The translations under genes were made by a program, and so were the position numbers. This document shows, piece by piece, positions 59,522 through 64,000 of a stretch of 64,000 nt of DNA. Numbering within the stretch: position 1 is the stretch's first letter; each line of letters opens with the position of its first letter. The notes beneath the pieces were generated by a model that saw only the letters and a program-made list of their open reading frames with translations, searched no databases and was not told the origin of the DNA. This DNA comes from Athalassotoga sp049965695 (GTDB lineage: Bacteria > Thermotogota > Thermotogae > Mesoaciditogales > Mesoaciditogaceae): contig NZ_JBMFWB010000001.1 in NCBI RefSeq assembly GCF_049965695.1, positions 62,001 to 126,000 on the forward strand, read 5' to 3'.

Positions 59522-60592
59522 TCAAAATTCGTTTATTAACCTCTCTTTTATTTCTTCGGCTTTAAGTTCATACCTTACACCTTCTGTTATCGTAGACAGA
59601 TCCATTATTTCATATTCTTTAAGTAAAAAATAATGAAAATAAACGGCGATTGAAAAATTACCGAGTTTTGTTATTGATTCTCTCGCTTTACGTTGAAGAA
59701 ATCTTCTCTCGGCAAGAGTTATCCTATCGATGAAATTGTCCTCATTCATATCTTTGTATATCTCTGAGTAAGGACCTGCTTTCAGTACGTCAAGCACCTC
59801 TTTTATTCCTTTGGCATCACACATGGCATGCAAATCATCGGGTTTGAGTCTGAAATGAAAAGACAACAATAAATTGTAAAGTTCTTCAGGTTTAAGATCG
59901 TAAAAAGCCTTTGCACGTGCTATTCTTTCTATATCTATCATATCCGCTCTTTCGCCTGTCAGTTCTTTAACGATGACCTGATCTTTCGTGCCTAAATTCT
60001 TCGATGCGCTAATTATCTTTGAAAAAAGCCAACCATCGATGGCATTTTCAAGCACGGCTATAAGGTTAACAGCGGTACTTTTTTTGTAACTCGAAAAGAC
60101 ATTTCTCACAACTTCCTGATATGGAGTTCCTGCAAGATTATCCAGCACTTCATCCTGATTTTTTGAGTTTGAAATTTTAACCGGATCTATCGTCGCTCTT
60201 TCTCCGAGATTGAAAAAGATCTTCTTTGATTCTTCTTTTAAATCTTTTTTATTTATCATATTTCTCAAAGCGAGTTTTAGGTTTTCTATTTCATACCTGT
60301 AAAAAAGCAAGTGCATGAAATCTTTGTCAAAGGTCACGAAAAAAGTGAAAATTTTCTTCATATCTTTAAGCAGATCCTCTTGAAGTAAATTTTCAAGATC
60401 TCTTCTGTGAACTTCATCGGGATTAAGATTTCCCATGGTATCTGAATACATCTTCGTACTTTGAATGTAACTCACAACATCCCGTACTGTCTTTTGGCCT
60501 ATCAAATTTTTGTAATCTTCAGGTGTCAAAAGTTCTCCGCATAACGCGTAAAGTTTTGCCGATACACCTGCATATTTAACAAAACCTATCAT
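59522..60592 (-). CDS. ntpC: V-type ATP synthase subunit C
   Basis: The protein is about 356 aa and all helical. YAGVSAKLYALCGELLTPEDY at the start, DLENLLQEDLLKDMKKI, and the YHFLLKEYEIMDLSTI-type C-terminal segment identify AtpC/NtpC, which links the V1 rotor to subunit I. ATG 60592 follows GGAGGTTAAT. In most genomes V-ATPase genes run I-K-E-C-F-A-B-D. Here C, I and K form a block after murJ, with no E, F, A, B or D gene in the window. Confidence 0.9.
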   Translation of the reverse strand: MIGFVKYAGVSAKLYALCGELLTPEDYKNLIGQKTVRDVVSYIQSTKMYSDTMGNLNPDEVHRRDLENLLQEDLLKDMKKIFTFFVTFDKDFMHLLFYRYEIENLKLALRNMINKKDLKEESKKIFFNLGERATIDPVKISNSKNQDEVLDNLAGTPYQEVVRNVFSSYKKSTAVNLIAVLENAIDGWLFSKIISASKNLGTKDQVIVKELTGERADMIDIERIARAKAFYDLKPEELYNLLLSFHFRLKPDDLHAMCDAKGIKEVLDVLKAGPYSEIYKDMNEDNFIDRITLAERRFLQRKARESITKLGNFSIAVYFHYFLLKEYEIMDLSTITEGVRYELKAEEIKERLINEF

Positions 60593-60624
60593 ATTAACCT
60601 CCAAAAAATCACATAAACATTATA

Positions 60625-62142
60625 TCACTTATTTTTTGATGTTTCAAGGCTGCGAAATTTTGAGATGATCATTTTCATTTCATTCCTTCCGAAAAAGAAA
60701 AGCATGACAAGAAATATTGCGATCTCGAGGATATATTTCGGAAGAGATGACATTTTAGAAAGCGGAATCAGAAAAACAATCACGTAAATAAAGGATGTTA
60801 AGATGGGCAAAATGGTTTTTATGGAGAAAAAACTGCCCATTTTGAATTCAAAATCAAGATCATACAAAATCAAAAATAACAAAAGAAATGAAACGATGCT
60901 CGAAGAAGCCGCTATTCCAGCCTGTTTGAATGGCATCATCAATATCCAGTCCAAGTACGCGTTTACGAAAAGCATGGGAATACTTATCAAAGTAAGACGT
61001 ACGGTCTTTTTTTGCGCTATGTAAATGTTACCAAGTATGCCCGTCAATGGAACGGTTATTATCATCGTCGAGTAGGCGATAAGGGCGGCCGATGTCATTG
61101 CCGTCGATTCGGCCGTGAAAGAACCTCTCTGGTATATTATCCTGACTATTATATCTGAGGCAACTATCGTGAATGCCGTTATGGGAGCAAGGATCTTTAC
61201 AAGTGATTCCACCATCATGCGCGTTTTTTTCAAAATTGCTTTTTTGTCAAATATGGCAGCACTCTCGGAAATACTCGTCAAAGAAGATGTCACAATTCCC
61301 GCCGCCATGATGCCGTTTATCATCCCCACAATCGTGAAAGAATAGTTCAGCGCAGAGACACTTCCAACGGCAAGACCAGACGCAAATGCCCTGTCTACAA
61401 CGCCATTTATCGTAGCAACGGCAGATGATAAAAAAAGAGGGGCGGCAAAATAAAAGGTCTTTCTCGTAAGATTTTTTGAAAATTTTCCAAAGGGAAAATT
61501 ACCCCATATCTTTCTACCGTAAAGGTAAGCCACAAATCCTATCGCGCCGGTTCCAAATTCCAAAGAAAGTGCGTAAGCGCCTTCTTTCATGAATGGCGCA
61601 AAAATAAGCAAAGCGGGAATTAAAAATAAATTCGTTGAGAATTGCGCTATCGAGTATTGAAAAAACATCCGTTCAGCCCTTAAAAAAGCGCCAAACAGGT
61701 TGGACCATCCGTTTAACAAAGGCAGAAGCGAATAAATTCTGAGATAATTTTCCGCAAGACCAAGTTGATCGCCGCTAAAGCCGGGGGCGAAAATTTTCAT
61801 GTAAACACCGGGGAAAACAGCAAGCGTGATCCCAAACAGTATCAAAAAAAGAGATGTGAAAGTTAAAAGCCCTTTCGCGTAAGACTCGGCCACGGCGAAG
61901 CCGTGTTTTTTCTCTTCGATGTAAATCGGTATCGCTATTGACGCAAAAGCACCGGCGATTATGCCGGCAACGATATCGGTTGGCCCAAGCGCTATTATAA
62001 CCGCATCGTATCCGCTGCTCGTGCCGAATAACATGCCGGCAAGCAACTGCCTTACAAAGCCAAGCAATTTAGAGGCCGCAACGAAAACAGTTATCCAAAA
62101 CGTACCTGAGATTATATCTTGAGATGTCATTTGCCTATTCAT
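60625..62142 (-). CDS. murJ: Lipid II flippase MurJ
   Basis: The 505-aa MOP-superfamily protein has about 14 membrane helices. Start ISGTFWITVFVAASKLLGFVRQLLAG and the downstream LRIYSLLPLLNGWSNLFGAFLRAERMF are MurJ/MviN motifs, with the conserved Arg in GFVR. It moves lipid II across the membrane for peptidoglycan synthesis, which fits murE at the right end of the window. It starts 5 bp after AAGGATAAAAAG. It is transcribed away from eno. Confidence 0.92.
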   Translation of the reverse strand: MNRQMTSQDIISGTFWITVFVAASKLLGFVRQLLAGMLFGTSSGYDAVIIALGPTDIVAGIIAGAFASIAIPIYIEEKKHGFAVAESYAKGLLTFTSLFLILFGITLAVFPGVYMKIFAPGFSGDQLGLAENYLRIYSLLPLLNGWSNLFGAFLRAERMFFQYSIAQFSTNLFLIPALLIFAPFMKEGAYALSLEFGTGAIGFVAYLYGRKIWGNFPFGKFSKNLTRKTFYFAAPLFLSSAVATINGVVDRAFASGLAVGSVSALNYSFTIVGMINGIMAAGIVTSSLTSISESAAIFDKKAILKKTRMMVESLVKILAPITAFTIVASDIIVRIIYQRGSFTAESTAMTSAALIAYSTMIITVPLTGILGNIYIAQKKTVRLTLISIPMLFVNAYLDWILMMPFKQAGIAASSSIVSFLLLFLILYDLDFEFKMGSFFSIKTILPILTSFIYVIVFLIPLSKMSSLPKYILEIAIFLVMLFFFGRNEMKMIISKFRSLETSKNK

Positions 62143-62183
62143 CTTTTTATCCTTGATTATTCAATATTTACAAAAACATGTTT

Positions 62184-62192
62184 ATTGTACCA
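62184..62192 (-). promoter_or_regulatory. Likely extended -10 promoter of murJ
   Basis: The minus strand reads TGGTACAAT (TACAAT at 62189-62184), 42 bp ahead of the murJ start and divergent from the eno promoters. Confidence 0.45.
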
Positions 62193-62211
62193 TACATTCT
62201 GAATACTCATG

Positions 62212-62243
62212 TGATATAATTCTTTTGGAAGGTTTTATATAAT
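62212..62243 (+). promoter_or_regulatory. Promoter region of eno (two possible -10 boxes)
   Basis: TGATATAAT (TATAAT at 62215-62220, extended -10) and a second TATAAT at 62238-62243. AGGAGGT at 62252-62258 is the ribosome site. No aptamer-like structure lies in the leader, so this enolase is not under the fluoride switch seen elsewhere. Confidence 0.55.
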
Positions 62244-62265
62244 ACTTCAATAGGAGGTCAGAAAG

Positions 62266-63552
62266 ATGCACACCGATATAATTGATGTAAGGGCTATGGA
62301 AGTCCTTGACTCGAGAGGAAATCCAACGGTTGAAGTTGATGTTTTGCTTGAAGATGGAAACACCGGCACGGCAATGGTCCCATCCGGAGCATCAACCGGA
62401 AAACACGAAGCGCTTGAATTGAGAGATGGCGCAAAAAGATACGATGGCAAAGGTGTTGAAAAGGCAGTTGAAAACGTCAACGAAAAAATCGCACCAAGAG
62501 TTGTCGGACTTAACGTTTTCGATCAGGCTTACGTTGATAAAACCATGATCGATCTTGATGGCACACCAAACAAATCAGTGCTTGGAGCCAACGCAATTTT
62601 AGGTGTTTCGATGGCAGTTGCACGTGCCGCCGCAAACGCGCTTTACATGGATCTCTACGAATATTTGGGAGGGCCAAACGCAAAGACTCTGCCGGTACCG
62701 ATGATGAACGTCATCAACGGTGGTAAACATGCCGATAGTGGCCTTGACATACAGGAATTTTTGATAGTTCCGGCCGGCGCTCCGAATTTCAAAGAGGCCT
62801 TAAGATACGGTGCAGAAACCTTTCAGGCTTTGAAATCAATTCTCAAGTCCATGAAGATGGTAACTTCTGTTGGTGATGAAGGCGGTTTTGCCCCGCAACT
62901 TGGTTCTAACGAAGAAGCGATAGAAGTTATCGTTAAAGCCATAGAAAAGGCCGGTTACAAACCCGGAAAGGATATCTACGTCGCGATAGACTCGGCTCCT
63001 GATTCGTTTTGGGATGATACAAAGAAAAAATACCATTTTGGCGGGAAGGACATAACGACAGATGAACTTCTCGAATTTTACAAAAAAATTGTGGATAAAT
63101 ATCCGATGATCTCTTTGGAAGATCCATTCTACGAGGAAGATTGGGATGGCTTCACAAAAGTCACAAAAGAATTGGGACATAAAAATCAAATAATAGGAGA
63201 CGATCTTTACGTTACCAACATATCAAGATTGAAGATCGGCATAGAGAAAAAAGCCTCCAATTCCATATTGATAAAGTTGAACCAAATAGGAACGGTTACT
63301 GAAACATTGGACACAATAGAATACGCAAAAACACATGGCTTCACGTGTGTCGTTTCTCACAGATCCGGAGAGACCGAAGATACCTTCATAGCGGATCTTG
63401 CCGTTGCAGCAAATACAGGACTCATAAAGACAGGTTCACTTTCGCGAAGCGAAAGAATAGCCAAATACAACAGATTGCTCAAGATAGAATCCAAACTGGG
63501 ATCTGTCGCCGTTTACAGGGGACTTAATGCTTTTTATTCGGTAAAAAGATGA
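62266..63552 (+). CDS. eno: Enolase (phosphopyruvate hydratase)
   Basis: The 428-aa protein is of normal length. It has SRGNPTVEVDV, GASTGKHEALELRDG, VGDEGGFAPQLGSNEEA, metal-ligand segments AIDSAPDSFWD and SLEDPFYEEDW, and the final SHRSGETEDTFIADLAV. It interconverts 2-phosphoglycerate and phosphoenolpyruvate. Enolase is a classic fluoride-sensitive enzyme, which is of interest given the fluoride riboswitches 23 kb away. Its stop overlaps the murE start (ATGA). Confidence 0.98.
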   Translation: MHTDIIDVRAMEVLDSRGNPTVEVDVLLEDGNTGTAMVPSGASTGKHEALELRDGAKRYDGKGVEKAVENVNEKIAPRVVGLNVFDQAYVDKTMIDLDGTPNKSVLGANAILGVSMAVARAAANALYMDLYEYLGGPNAKTLPVPMMNVINGGKHADSGLDIQEFLIVPAGAPNFKEALRYGAETFQALKSILKSMKMVTSVGDEGGFAPQLGSNEEAIEVIVKAIEKAGYKPGKDIYVAIDSAPDSFWDDTKKKYHFGGKDITTDELLEFYKKIVDKYPMISLEDPFYEEDWDGFTKVTKELGHKNQIIGDDLYVTNISRLKIGIEKKASNSILIKLNQIGTVTETLDTIEYAKTHGFTCVVSHRSGETEDTFIADLAVAANTGLIKTGSLSRSERIAKYNRLLKIESKLGSVAVYRGLNAFYSVKR

Positions 63553-64000
63553 GATTTTCCGAAATTGTCGGATTACTTTCAAAATATGATCTCGTTAAAA
63601 CTCACAACCTGTCCGACGATCCTGAGATAAAAGATATTTCAGAGGATTCAAGAAAAACCAAAATCAACGATCTCTTCATTTGCGTGAAGGGATCGCGTTT
63701 TGATTCTCACACGGTTGCAAATTCAACGAACGCAAGTGCGTTGATATGCCAATATGAAATCAAAACGGATAAACCTTACGTGATCGTAAAAGACATACGA
63801 CTTGCAATTTCCATTACGGCGTACAATTTTTATGGCCCATTTGATAATCTTCGCTTCTTTGCCGTCACCGGTACGAAGGGAAAGACAAGCGCGGCAACGC
63901 TTTTTAAAGAGATAACCAACGCGAATGCAGACAAATGTGCCCTCATGACAACAGTTGTGAATTCAACCCCGAATTTTTTTGAATTATCGGATCACACCAC
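63549..64000 (+). CDS. murE: UDP-N-acetylmuramyl-tripeptide synthetase, N-terminal part (runs off the window)
   Basis: From ATG 63549 the frame reads MRFSEIVGLLSKYDLV. It continues with ISEDSRKTKINDLFICVKG, the MurE N-terminal domain with its UDP-binding DSR, then the ATP loop FFAVTGTKGKTSAATL. About 150 codons are present. The residue added to UDP-MurNAc-Ala-Glu (meso-DAP or Lys) is decided by a motif beyond the window edge. Co-transcribed with eno, which is an unusual partner. Confidence 0.9.
   Translation, partial: MRFSEIVGLLSKYDLVKTHNLSDDPEIKDISEDSRKTKINDLFICVKGSRFDSHTVANSTNASALICQYEIKTDKPYVIVKDIRLAISITAYNFYGPFDNLRFFAVTGTKGKTSAATLFKEITNANADKCALMTTVVNSTPNFFELSDHT

Noticed and set aside
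62143..62265. Fluoride riboswitch ahead of enolase
   Set aside because: Enolase is a known fluoride-linked gene, so I checked its leader. It holds two TATAAT boxes and a ribosome site but no P1/P2/pseudoknot pattern.

Overview
The window is a gene-dense, AT-rich bacterial chromosome segment that runs from the start of pgk (left edge, minus strand) to the start of murE (right edge, plus strand). The gene content fits an anaerobic, fermentative diderm. It includes gap-pgk and enolase, V-type ATPase subunits, a split-P glycine cleavage system, 2-hydroxyacyl-CoA dehydratase-type Fe-S proteins, a TIGR03960-type radical SAM protein with a DUF2344 partner, a C-terminal-Phe beta-barrel protein and several lipoproteins. 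The GAPDH closely resembles the Thermotoga enzyme over the catalytic region, and the overall set suggests a Thermotogota-like organism, possibly Mesoaciditogales or Athalassotoga. That placement is inference; no rRNA is present to settle it.

Layout. 1-3033 (minus): pgk, gap, ybaB, dnaX. 3034-4325: DUF1361 membrane protein flanked by dispersed repeats. 4326-12957 (plus): a tightly packed translation and RNA run (prfA, a lipoprotein, a DivIC-like protein, an RsmJ-like methyltransferase, miaA, hfq, hflX, a small unknown, metK, mnmG). 13028-16140: a two-gene secretion unit, a lipoprotein followed by a papain-like protease with a dockerin-like C-terminus. 16192-23431: unfused 2-hydroxyacyl-CoA dehydratase-type proteins and their activase, radical SAM pair, ClC channel. 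23823-30226: beta-barrel protein, SWIM/SNF2 helicase, a second (lipoprotein) papain-like protease and a PQQ-type propeller lipoprotein. 30255-30605: tRNA operon Leu-fMet-Met. 30740-32851: repeat, EamA transporter, acidic protein, DUF6062 protein.

The most interesting locus is 32219-42663. Two divergent operons start back to back, and each leader carries a recognisable fluoride (crcB-motif) riboswitch. The left one should control translation by masking the Shine-Dalgarno. The right one should control transcription through a terminator that competes with the aptamer pseudoknot. The left operon encodes six subunits of a complex I / formate hydrogenlyase-like membrane complex. Its catalytic subunits have lost the [NiFe] ligands and every cysteine of the NuoB-type Fe-S site, as in the Ehr (energy-converting hydrogenase related) group. 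The right operon encodes two tandem MutS-like ATPases with no mismatch-recognition domain. The left operon is clearly richer in G+C than its surroundings.

Right part. 42744-45317: PadR regulator with an ABC-2 exporter. 45550-46728: S1-domain protein and ispE, convergent. 46763-52075 (minus): DUF2007, class II amidotransferase, gcvT, gcvH, gcvPA, gcvPB. 52171-56842 (minus): livK-H-M-G-F with a promoter-spanning operator and an attenuator after livK. 57095-62142 (minus): murJ and V-ATPase subunits C, I and K only. 62266-64000 (plus): eno and the beginning of murE. A family of about 151-bp MITE-like repeats and a second, related palindromic repeat family sit between genes, often right at promoters.
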